The position numbers and the translations under genes are program-made. The notes under the pieces are model-generated. The model was given only the letters and a program-made list of their open reading frames with translations. It ran no database searches and was not told the origin of the DNA. This document shows, in pieces, positions 10,619 to 21,700 of a stretch of 64,000 nt of DNA (its first letter is position 1; every line of letters starts with the position of its first letter). Source of the DNA: Plazaster borealis (taxonomy: Eukaryota; Echinodermata; Asteroidea; Forcipulatida; Labidiasteridae); assembly GCA_021014325.1 (NCBI GenBank), contig JAJGQC010000556.1:992001-1056000 (forward strand), given 5' to 3'.

Positions 10619-11131
10619 CTACTTAGTAACATAGTCCTGTAAGTATGCTGGGGGTTTTATGGTGCGACTGGACTGACGAGTGCATGCTGTTGGATTTTGA
10701 GGGGTTTTTACTGCGTTTTGTTCAGTGGGTGGTGGAATTTCCAAGTCCAAGTCAATCAGGGTTTGGAGAGATTTCCTCAAATCTCTTCTATTTCGACGGT
10801 AGGTTATTCCTTCAGGCGTTTGTACGATAAATGACCGTGGTGTAGATGCATTTGCAACAATCGATGCTTGTTTCCACTTGTTGTTATCTCGCAAAAGAAC
10901 TGGTGCTCCTGCTTTGAACGATGGTAGGCTTTTTGCTCCATGATCATAGTACAGTTTTTGCTGTTGTTGTTTGTCGTAAATCTTAGTTGGTATGTCATTA
11001 ATCGTTTGCGGCTGGAGAAGTTTCAAGATGTTGGAAAGCGTGTTTGAGTGCGTCTTCCAAAAACAACTGGGCAGGTGAAGGTAGTCCATCGCGGGGTGTT
11101 TCAAGATCCAGCAGGGCAAGGGATGGGTCAA
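10619..11131 (-). pseudogene. Gypsy integrase C-terminal region
   Basis: The frame carries a linker (IYDKQQQQKLYYDHGAKSL) and an SH3-like/GPY-type tail region (VLLRDNNKWKQASIVANA, FIVQTPEGITYRRNRRDLRK) that follows the integrase core in Ty3/Gypsy pol. It overlaps the previous piece in another frame, so at least one frameshift separates them. Confidence 0.65.
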
Positions 11132-11318
11132 CTTTATCCGCTTTGGCTTTAGTAAGTAGTCGTTTCACGATTTGGACTGCTTTTTCTGCACGACCGTTTG
11201 ATTGCGGATAGTGAGGCGATGACGTTGTGTGTTTGATTTGATACTCATCAACGAATGTACGAAATTCGAATGAATGTACTTGATGCAACGAATGTACTTG
11301 ATGCAAACTGCGGGCCAT
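10998..11318 (-). pseudogene. Gypsy integrase core, catalytic Glu segment
   Basis: Contains [19 protein letters not shown], the conserved block with the third catalytic residue (Glu) of the DDE integrase. The second catalytic Asp ([10 protein letters not shown], about 11305-11335) lies in a different frame. An 18-base direct duplication (GCATCAAGTACATTCGTT) just after it has disrupted the core. Confidence 0.7.
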
Positions 11319-11327
11319 TATCAGAAA

Positions 11328-12002
11328 TCAGATGATCAGGCATGCCATATAACGAGCGAACTGTTGCTTACAGTTATGGATGATTGCAGAAGATTTGGTG
11401 GAGGTCAATTTGCAGATTTCAATGTAATTGGAATAGTAATCCACCAACACGAGGTAATGGTCTGTGCCAAGTTCACACAGATCTGCGCCTATTTTCTGCC
11501 ATGGTCGTAGTGGTATTTCAGGTGCAATCATTGGTTCTTTTTGGTTCTTGTTTTGGTGTGCACTACAAATTTCACAGCGTGCAACCATGTCACTGATTTG
11601 AGCTGACATCCCTGGCCAGTACATAATGTCCCTTGCCAGTCTCTTTGATTTCTCCATTCCCTGGTGGCTTTCATGGATTTTTCCAAGCATCATTTGCCAA
11701 AGTTTCGCGGGAACAACAACTTTGTCAGCTTTGAAGATAATACCCTCTTCGACGGTGAACTGATCAGGAATATCCCAATATGGACATAAGTTGGTGGCTA
11801 ATTGCGATTTAAGTTCGGGCCAGCCAGTGTGGATAGTTTTCTGTAGTGCAATCATGATGGAATCCTTCCCACTTTCAGATTGAAGTTCTGCGATTCTCGT
11901 AAGTGACATAGGCAAACATGTCACCATGCATATCGGAACTGTGCTGTCACCATCTTCAACAGCTTCAGGTAGACAATTTCTACTGCGTGCGTCTGCTATC
12001 AC
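11328..12002 (-). pseudogene. Gypsy RNase H tail and integrase N-terminal part
   Basis: The 224-residue frame starts with IADARSRNCLPE, the usual end of the RNase H/connection region (ADALSR in intact elements, Leu to Arg here). It continues to an H2C2 zinc finger (HESHQGMEKSKRLARDIMYW followed by CEICSAH), which binds DNA ends during integration, then the first part of the DDE core with GADLCELGTDHYLVLVDYYS, which includes the first catalytic Asp. The frame stops before the second Asp. Confidence 0.75.
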
Positions 12003-12015
12003 AAGCTCTTTTCCT

Positions 12016-12252
12016 CTTTATCTGTGCGGACTCAGTAAATAAGCCATAGTTTGAGATATCTTGAGAGTTGTTAGGAGTTTGAATTTTGGGTCCAAAATCA
12101 TAAAATTCACCATACCGGCATGGACAAATTTTCAGATTTGGGTCAAAATTTTTGTTTTGATTTTTTTTGGTTTCAAATGATACAGAACGGACTGCTGAAG
12201 ACATTTTATCTGTGCGGACTCAGTAAATAAGCCATAGTTTGAGATATCTTTT
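12016..12252. repeat. 180-bp satellite, left outlier (about 1.3 monomers)
   Basis: Shares the monomer words TCTGTGCGGACTCAGTAAAT, AGCCATAGTTTGAGATATCT and CAGAACGGACTGCTGAAGAC with the array at 18755-33830. It ends within the word GAGATATCTTT, and the array resumes at 18755 with TTTAGAGTTC. The two blocks were therefore one array before the LTR element inserted. Confidence 0.85.
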
Positions 12253-12925
12253 TGTAACCGGTTTACATTTCCTAGACGCCAAGAAAGTCACAGAAGACAC
12301 ACGTTTTAGTTATTGTGCGTGAGTTTATTTTTAATTGCAATTTCTCAAAAGTTATATTTTGCAATTGTTACATCTAAAGACTACAATTGACAGTCACTAC
12401 CAATTTGGAGGACCTAATAATAAGAGCCCTCAGCCCTTGCGTGGAAGTTGTCCCTTGTACAAGGCGAACAAGAGATGTAAATGCTTCAGCCGTTGCAGCC
12501 TCTGCCTCTCATGCCTTACTGTCGACCTTGAAGGTCCAAGATGAAAAAAGAACCCAACAACAAGCTAATGTAATAAGGCGCCGTAACACGTAAAGACTAG
12601 TACAGTATACTCTGTAGAGCAAGAGCTCTTAAAAAGGTGTCTTTTCGTTGCAACGCTGACTCCGCAAGTGACCACTCCCCAATTGCTACTCCAGTATAAG
12701 ACTGTGCTAGAAAGCAACCAATTTGCTTGACTTCACGCAATAGTGGTAAAATTGAAAAGAAGTGATTTAACAAAACAAAACACTATTCAGCATCCCGCAT
12801 TCCGACCGGGACCATACGAGAGAGTAACCTGCAGTGTACTATTGAGGGCGCTATCTACATTTACCATAAATATCAAAGTAATTGGATCGTGCCTGGCAGC
12901 GCGACTCGCCGTCTGGCTGGTCACA
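12253..12925 (-). repeat. LTR (left copy) of the retroelement at 12253-18754
   Basis: 673 bp, starts TGTAACCGG and ends CTGGTCACA (TG..CA). It is a long direct repeat of 18077-18754 with only scattered differences. Coding content points to a minus-strand element, so this is its 3' LTR. Confidence 0.8.
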
Positions 12926-13480
12926 TATGCCCAAAGATAAAAAAAAAGATTTAATTACTTATCTTCTTATTTAGTTACAAGTGCCAACAATTATTATTTA
13001 CAAGTGCTCTTTCATCCACCTGTGCCTGGCAGCACAACTTGCAGTCTGGCAGGTCACATATGCCCAAAGATAAAATAAAAAAATTCTAAAGTAAAGTTTC
13101 CTTCTAATATGACAATTAGTAAGTGGCATACTGCTCACTCCTTGAAATACAAGAACACGAGAAAACCTCTAAATGAGCAACCAACAATGATGCCAAAGGT
13201 GAACTTTAACATACAGCACATCCATAATAAAACTGGAGTAACCACAAAGATCAAGGTTGCCTGAAGCGAAAAAAAAGTGGCGTTTGTTTGCACTCAGGCA
13301 TAGTACCAGAAAAGAGATCATCTCCTTGCAATACACCAGAAATAACTACTTCAATTTAAAACCTGCATTTCTCAAGTTTACTGTATCTCGGGAACCAAAA
13401 ATGTTAAGTAAATTTTTATTTTTGTTCCACAAACTGGATGTGTAGTTCTGATTCAAAAATTTATTATTGCAGAATGCGAC
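12926..13480. other. element interior near the 3' LTR, with duplicated LTR edge
   Basis: The last roughly 55 bp of the LTR and its flank (GTGCCTGGCAGC to CATATGCCCAAAGATAAA) recur at 13021-13078, about 131 bp downstream. No coding signal otherwise. Confidence 0.5.
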
Positions 13481-13849
13481 CTAACCATCCATGAAGTTCT
13501 TAGCCAGTTGTACGATGAAAATTACTCTGGCTCTCCACCCTCTATAAGCTTGAAGTATGTCGTCACCCCGACTGGCTGTGAAAATTACTAAAACCAATAC
13601 GGTGCACAAAACTCTAAGCTCCAGAATGCCATGAGTTGTGAAGAAAGAAATGACTAGCATCACTACAAGTAATGCAATGACATATAGAAAGATATTATCC
13701 AAAATAAGAGGAAATGCACCTAGTTGTTGTGACAAGACTGATCGTGGTTCTCGGAGTGGGTTTTTATGCATTCCTTTCGTTGTCCACTTAGACCTTCTGA
13801 GGGAAGATGGCATTTCCACTTCATGCTTCTGTGTTTCCATATTGGGCAC
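13481..13849 (-). pseudogene. Gypsy pol C-terminus with hydrophobic extension
   Basis: The first 40 residues include LRRSKWTTKGMHKNPLREPR, resembling the basic C-terminal tail of Ty3/Gypsy pol polyproteins (RRS-x-R-x-x-KG type). They are followed by two strongly hydrophobic stretches (about residues 55-72 and 78-90). The hydrophobic part may be an extra reading through non-coding DNA or a remnant of a membrane protein; I cannot decide. Confidence 0.4.
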
Positions 13850-13907
13850 AATGACTCCTTAGTTTAATTCAACAATTCAATTAGTGGTTGTAAGATGTTC
13901 AAGCCAA

Positions 13908-14140
13908 TTAACCCTGGGACTTTTGTTTATGTTCTCTATGTTCTCGATGAACAGAATCTTTGACAATCAAGATCCCCATCTGTAAAATTGTCACACCTTC
14001 ATACTCAACGTCAGTCTCAATGTAGCCCACATAAGGGATTTCATTCCCATCCGCTGAAGTAATTCTCAACCAAAGGTTGTCGTTATGAAGGTAGGAACCG
14101 GAAGGCTTAAATAAAGAAAGAAAACACTCTTCTGTTAATG
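13908..14140 (-). pseudogene. retropepsin-like protease, C-terminal part
   Basis: Reads LTEECFLSLFKPSG at the left and YVGYIETDVEYEGVTI, the beta-strand region downstream of the active-site loop in Gypsy-type aspartic proteases. It joins directly to the segment at 15676-15830 once the inserted element at 14141-15675 is removed, because the 9-bp target sequence lies within the STLTEE codons. Confidence 0.6.
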
Positions 14141-15675
14141 TAGCCTTGATCAAGGCGTTGGAGTTTTTTTCTCAATTTTATTTTATTGTTTTCCTTTTTA
14201 TTTTATTTGCGCCGCGCTACCCACCCGAGCTACCCCGCCCGAGCTGTGTGCACGGTGTCTGTGTGTGCAGTACGGTATGCGCGTGCTTGTGTGAGCTGTA
14301 TGCGACACTCACCGAAACAACGCCTTGACGGTTCTGTCTCGAAGCCAATGACTCATTACTATAATGCGCGCAAAAGGCGAGACCCCATTGGTCAGTGGCG
14401 GAAGTATTGTTTACTCATTCTTATGAATATGCATGCAGTATCCAGATGTGGCTACTGAACTGGCGCGCCGGTTTGAATTTGGGAATACTTTGTTATAATA
14501 ATATCTATCTGAAAATGTTGCGTATTCTCCTCAGCTGAGCGAGACAATGAGGGCATGGCAGGAATTAAACAAATGAGGTTGCGAGGATCAATTTGTAACA
14601 TACATTACATACACCATTTTCCAGCAGGAAATGTCTCCATCTTGCATCATTAAACAGTGATTTAATCATTGTTGGTGCATTCATTGGAGGTAAAAATATA
14701 CAAAATAAAGACCTCAATAAACTACATTGTTGATTGTTTCATGAAGGCATATAGCTCATTGCACTTTTTATATCAATTTGGCTGCCCAACTAAAAAAGAG
14801 CTGCCTAACACCAAATTTCCCAAGTACACTCACTAGAACAGGGTAGCTAGAAATCTATTTCACATGTATGTGGCTGTATCCTGTCAATTTTTGTATAGCA
14901 GTAAATTCTTATAAGACCCTGTCTGAGAACAATTCAAAAGTATGAAGACGGTGTGAGTTGCTGCACAGAGTCGGACTTCGAGAGGACATGTCTGGAAAAC
15001 ACAGATGCAGAAACTACATCAACTCCAGAATTAATAACCAAAAGAATGGCCAATGATCAGGGTAGTCCAATGAGGGAACTTGAGTGCAGCGCATAAAGCT
15101 CCAGGGGCCATGCCTGGGTTCAGCACTTGTGAGCTGACTGACCTGCCTCGCAGATTACCGGTCCAAAATGGCTGAGACAATGCTACACACAAACGCCATT
15201 AAGTCGGTACCTACTCACATCGCATCACATACAGCAAGCATGATATGGTACAAAGGTCATAGTGAGAGAAGCTCGTGATTGGACGTCAAAATGAATAATT
15301 CATTTGCTTCCCATCCTGTGTTGTCTGCAATTGGTCTGACGAAATATTTAAATATTCATGAGCTGCATACTAGCATATCCGAGAGCCCCCCCATTTTCGT
15401 CCAATATTGGACGAAAATATCAAGAAACACATTAAACCCGGAAGTTACAGACCCGTCAAGGCTGTCGGCCTGACGGCCTCCGCATGCGGAGAGTGGTACG
15501 AGTGCGGATGACCTGCGCACAGTGTTTGTACGGGCGTCGTGCGATGTGATGCACACATTACACACAGTGTATACGGGTGGGTCGTGCGATGTGATACACA
15601 CCTTACGCACAGCGTATACGGGTGGGTTTACGGCGTCTTTTTTGGAGTGAAATGCGACTGCCTTGATCAAGGCTA
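14141..15675. mobile_element. 1.5-kb TIR transposon inside the protease gene
   Basis: The ends are TAGCCTTGATCAAGGC and its exact reverse complement (16 bp), each containing the self-complementary CCTTGATCAAGG. They are flanked by a perfect 9-bp duplication CTGTTAATG at 14132-14140 and 15676-15684. A 9-bp duplication is usual for MULE-type and common for Merlin-type transposases (known), but no transposase is visible inside, so it is non-autonomous. The inside is CpG-richer than its surroundings and has a short tandem repeat at 15530-15625. Confidence 0.75.
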
Positions 15676-15851
15676 CTGTTAATGTGGATACCATCGACCC
15701 TGTATCAACAAGACCATAACCTCTTTACCACCAATTCGGATATAAATCGTTGGGCAAGTACCCACAAGATTATGTTTTCCACAGTTAGAACCAATTGAGC
15801 CCACTCCATGTCTCCCATCCGATGGACTCGAATCAGTGGGAGAGTCTAGTT
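15676..15851 (-). pseudogene. retropepsin-like protease, active-site part
   Basis: On the minus strand TCPTIYIRIGGKE is followed, after a one-base frame change, by VDTGSMVSTLT. D-T-G-S is the catalytic motif of retroviral-type aspartic proteases. The insertion at 14141-15675 cuts the gene right after this motif. Confidence 0.65.
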
Positions 15852-16514
15852 TTACGATGGTGACTTCATAGTTTTTCCAGACTTCAGCTGTCCAATCAAC
15901 TCATGGGCCTCATGCAGCTGTCTCTTGTAACGTCTGTCCTTAGTGTGACCTAATCCTTTACAGAAATCACATTTCAATTTCGGTCTACTTCTATTTTCTT
16001 GATATTGATTAGACTCAGTTTTTCTCACTTCAGATCTCTTAAAGATGTTCTCATGGACTAATTTTGTTACCTCCTCAATTTGTTGTTGCTGCTGATGAAT
16101 TTGTTGTTGTTGCTGCTTAACTATATCAAGTAATGCCTGGGTCTCAGATTTAGTACTGGTACTAGCAGATGCTCTAGCTACTTCCACCAGAACTTGTTGT
16201 TTACTAAAATTATCATTAGATGGCTCATCAGCCCAGTCCATGGCATCGGACCTTAAGTCAAAGAACTCGCAGTTAGGCGTTTCTTTTACCCTCTTCCTTA
16301 GATGTTTTCGAAGAAGAACATCCCCAACACCATCTGCAAACTGGTCACAAAGAACCTGTTGTTCATGTGTAATAAGATGAGGAGACTTCCGACTGGCCCT
16401 GTTAAACAAGTCCAATAATGCATGTGAAAAATCTCTGATGTTTTCTCCTTCTCTCTGTTTTCTATCAAAGAAAGCTCGTTGGAATCTTTCACCGGAGTTA
16501 ACCAACCTGAACAT
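15852..16514 (-). pseudogene. Gag C-terminal half with defective zinc knuckle
   Basis: A 220-residue open frame carries the capsid-like helix block (AFFDRKQREGENIRDFSHAL, then QVLCDQFADGVGDVLLRKHL), a Gln-rich linker and a CCHC knuckle written CDFCKGLGHTKDRR. The fourth ligand, normally Cys, is Arg (CGT instead of TGT), so RNA binding should be impaired. It resembles Gag of the type shared by Ty3/Gypsy elements and domesticated PNMA-like genes. Its N-terminal half is missing from this strand and appears at 17334-17770 on the other. Confidence 0.65.
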
Positions 16515-17333
16515 TTCATCTTGAACATTTGAACATTTGAGTGGACACTCTGGTGGTGGTGGTATATTTTATTCTCATACCAGCTTTGAAATTTTGTGCC
16601 TTTCCAAAAATATTGAGGTTACACCATAGAGTCCAATACATTTTAGACAAATTTCTGGAAGTTTTACTATTCACCACTTTTCAGTAAATGGACACTGAAC
16701 ACTCATTGACAACATTATGTGTCAACATTTAAAAAGGTAAAAAGGTTCCCCTCGATTTCTTGAAATTGCTTAAATACATATAAAAGAGCGTGGTGATACT
16801 TCACCTGAGACCAACATTTTTAGTACAAAAGGTCTGTGCATATAGATCCAATTGCTGAAACACTTTTGGTGCATACTCTGCACATTTTTTATGCCATTAT
16901 GAGATCCATGTTGTAGTAATTTTACTTGGCTGGTAGCCTGACACAGTACTGGCATTCGCTTGCAGAGACATTGGTTGTTAGTCTCTGAAAAAATGTGGTT
17001 GTTAGTTTTTGTAATAATGCGGTTGAAGTTTGGTGGTTTTTTTTTCCTATTCTGCAGGTACAAGTCAGACTGTTGAAGCTTCTGCATCTCATGCCACCTC
17101 CAACCTCCTGCCCTACACTTACCATCACTACAGAGAGACCACCAGTTGCTACTCACAGTAACGTGATGCAATTCAGAAGTAACGCCTAAAAACCGTTGCC
17201 GGTAAAGCGCAAGACGAGGTAATGCATGCTGTTTGCTTGCTTGCACAGTGCTGTACTCTAGCCTTATTAATTTGTTTATTGTCCTATAATAACTTTTACT
17301 CCACGTGATCAGCAGGTAACTTTGTATGTAGCT
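16515..17333. other. internal element DNA, no gene
   Basis: No recognisable domain. Open frames on both strands here lack any motif. Confidence 0.4.
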
Positions 17334-17770
17334 ATGGCAACAGGAGGCAAAATAGCTTGGTCCCCGGTCCCTAAGCAGAGGTCTGAAGAAGAATTAGTAG
17401 ACCAGATTAAGAAACTAGAGAATTAGTTAAATGCAGTTACTACTGGACCAAAAGCTAAAACTGCCCCATCATTTTTGTTGATGCCGAGTCAGAAGAAGTT
17501 AGTGTCTTTTTCAAGGTCCTCTGATTCTAGTTTAAAGTTAGAAGATTGGATTTGTGATGTGAAGGCGACTATCAAATCCCGTCCACTATCAGATAGCGAT
17601 AAGGTTGACTTTGTTTTCCAACATCTGTCTGGGCCGGCAAGAGAGGAAGTAAAGTTTAGACCTCGTAAGTCGATGGAAGATGTTTTTAAAATTCTTAGAG
17701 AAGTTTTTGGAGATCAGGGTTCATCTGTTAAAGATACCACAACTGTACTTGGAGTTCAAATTCAAAACTT
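17334..17770 (+). pseudogene. Gag N-terminal half, inverted relative to the element
   Basis: Starts ATGGCAACAGGAGGC (MATGGKIAWSPVPKQRSEEE). It meets one in-frame TAG after KKLEN at about 17424 (consistent with CAG to TAG), then continues open through LEDWICDVKATIKSR, FVFQHLSGPAREEVKFR and FKILREVFGDQGSS, the usual N-terminal Gag block that precedes the ERKQ..LRDFSHAL block. That next block is on the minus strand at 16514, so the piece was inverted. Confidence 0.6.
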
Positions 17771-18000
17771 GGGAATGACCAGAAACATCCACTGGCATGG
17801 CTCCCAAAGCAATGTTGAAAATCAGCGATGCACGTTGAAGTGTAAAAGACTCTCAGATGTAGTATAAAAGGGTAGTGTCTCCACGGTTGAAACTTAGGGA
17901 AGAACCACGAACATCCATTGGCATGGCTCTCAAAGCCCTGTAAATTCAGCGAAGCAGGTCAAAGTCTAAAAAGACTCCCAGATGCAGTAAAAGGTGTGAC
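17771..18000 (+). repeat. tandem duplication of about 125 bp
   Basis: The blocks at 17775-17875 and 17898-17998 share ACATCCA.TGGCATGGCTC, AGCGA.GCA, AGACTC.CAGATG and AGTA.AA words in the same order. They lie between the gag fragment and the right LTR. Confidence 0.55.
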
Positions 18001-18076
18001 TGTCGTTAGTAATTAAAATGATATATATATAAATGTTTATATTTTTATTTTTGGCGACTGCCGACTACGCCATTTT

Positions 18077-18754
18077 TGTAACCGAGGTGGTAGGTATGGT
18101 TTAAATTTCCTAGACACCAAGAAAGTCACAGAAGACACGTTTTAGTTATTGTACGTAAGTTTATTTTTAATTGCAATTTCTCAAAAGTTTGCAATTGTTA
18201 CATCTAAAAACTACAATTGACAGTCACTACCAATTTGGAGGACCTAGTAATAAGAGCCCTCGGTCCTTGCCAGGAAGTTGTCCCTTGTACAAGGCAAACA
18301 AGAGATGGAAATGCTTCAGCCGTTGCAGCCTCTGCCTCTCATGCCTTACTGTCGACCTTGATAGTCCAAAATAAAAAAGGAACCCAACAACAAGCTAATG
18401 TAATAAGGCGCCGTAACACGTAAAGACTATAACAGTATACTCTGTAGAGCAAGAGCTCTTAAAAAGGTGTCTTTTCGTTGCAACGCTGACTCCGCAAGTG
18501 ACCACTCGCAAATTGCTACTCCAGTATGAGACTGTGCTATAAAGCAACCAATTTGCTTGACTCAATCAATAGTGGTAAAATTGAAAAGAAGTGATTTAAG
18601 AAAACAAAACACTATTCAGCATCCCGCATTCCGACCGGGACCATACAAGAGAGTAACCTGCAGTGTACTACTGAGGGCGCTATCTACATTTACCATAAAT
18701 ATCAAAGTAATTGGATCGTGCCTGGCAGCGCGACTCGCCGTCTGGCTGGTCACA
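18077..18754 (-). repeat. LTR (right copy)
   Basis: 678 bp, starts TGTAACCGAGG and ends CTGGTCACA, directly repeated at 12253-12925. The next base on the right is satellite sequence (TTTAGAGTTCTAGGAG). Confidence 0.8.
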
Positions 18755-21700
18755 TTTAGAGTTCTAGGAGTTTGAATTTTTGGTCCAAAGTCATAAAAAT
18801 TCACCATGCTGGCATGGTCAAATTTTCAGATTTTGGTCAATATTTTTGTGTGTTTTTTTTGGTTTCAAATGATACAGAACAGACTGCTGAAGACATTTAA
18901 TCTGTGCTGACTCAGTAATTAAGCCATAGTTTGAGATATCTTTAGAGTTTTAGGAGTTTGAACTTTGGGTCCAAAATCATAAAAATTCACCATGCCGGAA
19001 TGGTCAAATTTTCATATTTTGGTCAAAATTTTTGTTTTGATATTTTGGTTTGAAATGATACTGAACGGACTGCTGAAGACATTTTATCTGTGCGGACTCA
19101 GTAAATAAGCCATTAATTGAGATATCTTGAGAGTTTTAGGAGTTTGAATTTTGGGTCCAAAAGCATAAAAACTCACCATGCCGGCATGGTCAAATTTTCA
19201 GATTTTGGTCAAAATTTTTGTTTTGATTTTTTGGTTTCAAATGATACAGAACAGACTGCTGAAGACATTTTATCTGTGCGGACTCAGTAAATAAGCCATA
19301 TTTTGAGATATCTTGAGAGTTTTAGGAGTTTGAATTTCGGTTCCAAAATCATAAAAATTCACCATGCCGGCATGGTCAAATTTTCAGATTTTTGTCAATA
19401 TTTTACTGTATGATGTTTTACATTACCAATGATACAAAACGGACTGCTGAAGCATTTTATCTGTGTGGACTCAGTAAATAAGCCATAGTTTGAGATATCT
19501 TTAGAGTTCCAGGAGTTTGAATTTTTGGTCCAAAATCATAAAAATTCACCATGCCGCCATGGTCAAGTTTTCAAATTTTGGTCAAAATTTTTGTTTTGAT
19601 TTTTTAGTTTCAAATGATACTGAACGGACTGCTGAAGACATTTTATCTGTGCGGACTAAGTAAATAAGCCATAGTTTGAGATATCTTTAGAGTTTTAGGA
19701 GTTTGAATTTTGGGTCCATAGTCTTAAAAATTCACCATGCCGGCATGGTCAAATTGTCAGATTTTGGTCAAAGTTTTTGTTTTGATTTTTTGGTTTCAAA
19801 TGATACAGAACGGACTGCTGAAGACATTTTATCTTTGTGGACTCAGTAAATAAGCCATATTTTGAGATATCTTTAGAGTTTTAGGAGTTTGAATTTTGTG
19901 TCCATAGTCTTAAAAATTCACCATGCCGGCATGGTCAAATTTTCAGATTTTGGTCAAAATTTTTGTTTTGATTATTTAGTTTCAAATGATACAGAACGGA
20001 CTGCTGAAGACATTTTATCTGTGCGGACTCATTAAATAAGCCATAGTTTGAGATATCTTTAGAGTTTTAGGAGTTTGAATTTTGGGTCCAAAATCATAAA
20101 AATTCACCATGCCGGCATGGTCAAATTGTCAGATTTTGGTCAAAGTTTTTGTTTTGATTTTTTGGTTTCAAATGATACAGAACAGACTGCTGAAGACATT
20201 TTATCTGTGCGGACTCATTAAAAAAGCCATAGTTTGAGATATCTTTAGAGTTCTAGGAGTTTGAATTTTGGGTCAAAAATCATAAATATTCACCATGCCG
20301 GCATGGTCAAATTTTCAGATTTTGGTCAAATTTTTGTTGTTTTTTTTTGTTTCAAATGATACAAAACGGACTGCTGGAGACATTTTATCCGTGCGGACTC
20401 ATTAAATAAGCCATAGTTTGAGATATCTTTAGAATTCTAGGAGTTTGAATTTTGGGTCCAAAATCGTAAAAATTCACCATGCCGGCATTTTCAAATTGTC
20501 AGATTTTGGTCAAAGTTTTCATTTTCAAATAATACAGAACGGACTGCTGAAGACATTTTATCTGTGCGGACTCAGTAAATAAGCCATAGTTTGAGATATC
20601 TTGAAAGTTTTAGGAGTTTTGAATTTTGGGTCCAAAGTCATAAAAATTCACCATGCCGGCATGGTCAAATTTTCAGATTTGGGTCAAATTTTTGTTGTTG
20701 ATTTTTTTGGTTTCAAATGATACAGAACGGACTGCTGAAGACATTTTATCTGTGCGGACTCATTAAATAAGCCATAGTTTGAGATATCTTTAGAATTCTA
20801 GGAGTTTGAATTTTGGGTCCAAAATCACAAAAATTCACCATGCCGGCATTTTCAAATTGTCAGATTTTGGTCAAAGTTTTCGTTTTCAAATGATACAGAA
20901 CGGACTGCTGTAGACATTTTATCTGTGCGGACTCATTAAATAGGCCATAGTTTGAGATATCTTTAGAGTTCTAGGATTTTGAATTTTGGGTCCAAAATCA
21001 TAAATATTCACCATGCCGGCATTTTCAAATTGTCAGATTTTGGGCAAAGTTTTCGTTTTCAAATGATACAGAACAGACTGCTGTAGACATTTTATCTGTG
21101 CACACTCATTAAATAAGCCATAGTGTGAGATATCTTTAGAGTTCTAGGAGTTTGAATTTTGGGTCCAAAATCATAAATGTTCACCTTGCCGGCATGGTCA
21201 AATTTTCAGATTTGGGTCAATTTTTTGTTGCTGTTTTTTTTGTTTCAAATGATACAGAACGGACTGCTGGAGACATTTTATTCGTGCGGACTCATTAAAT
21301 AAGCCATAGTTTGAGATATCTTTAGAATTCTAGGAGTTTGAATTTTGGGTCCAAAATCATAAAAATTCACCATGCCGGCATTTTCAAATTGTCAGATTTT
21401 GGTCAAAGTTTTCGTTTTCAAATGATACAGAACGGACTGCTGTAGACATTTTATCTGTGCGGACTCAGTAAATAAGCCATAGTTTGAGATATCTTGAGAG
21501 TTTTAGGAGTTTGAAATTTTGGGTCCAAAATCATAAATGTTCACCATGCCGGCATGGTCAAATTTTCAGATTTTGGTCAAATTTTTGTTGTTGATTTTTT
21601 TGGTTTCAAATGATACAGAACGGACTGCTGAAGACATTTTATCTGTGCGGACTCATTAAATAAGCCATAGTTTGAGATATCTTTAGAGTTCTAGGAGTTT

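Larger units (their letters stand above)
10619..12015 (-). mobile_element. Ty3/Gypsy (Mag-like) pol remnant
   Basis: On the minus strand the order is end of RNase H, H2C2 zinc finger, integrase core and integrase C-terminal domain, in three displaced frames. No LTR is visible; the upstream side is cut where satellite DNA begins at about 12016. Similarity in style to K02A2.6-like Mag-clade elements is from memory. Confidence 0.75.
12253..18754 (-). mobile_element. LTR retroelement inserted in the satellite, deleted and rearranged
   Basis: Two LTRs of about 675 bp flank 5.15 kb of internal DNA. A possible primer-binding site (TGGCGTAGTCGGCAGTCG, minus strand 18055-18072) lies 4 bases inside the right LTR, which fits a minus-strand element. 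The internal region holds gag, protease and a pol C-terminus, but no reverse transcriptase or integrase, so most of pol is deleted. The gag N-terminal part is on the opposite strand. Flanks are satellite on both sides; a short TTT is shared at the borders. Confidence 0.75.

Noticed and set aside
12335..12593. Paired 68-70 residue frames in the LTR, repeated at 18171-18423
   Set aside because: They are present twice only because they lie in the two LTRs; no domain and overlapping frames.
14146..15694. Open frames of 60-112 residues inside the 1.5-kb TIR element
   Set aside because: No transposase motif; frames pass through short tandem repeats.
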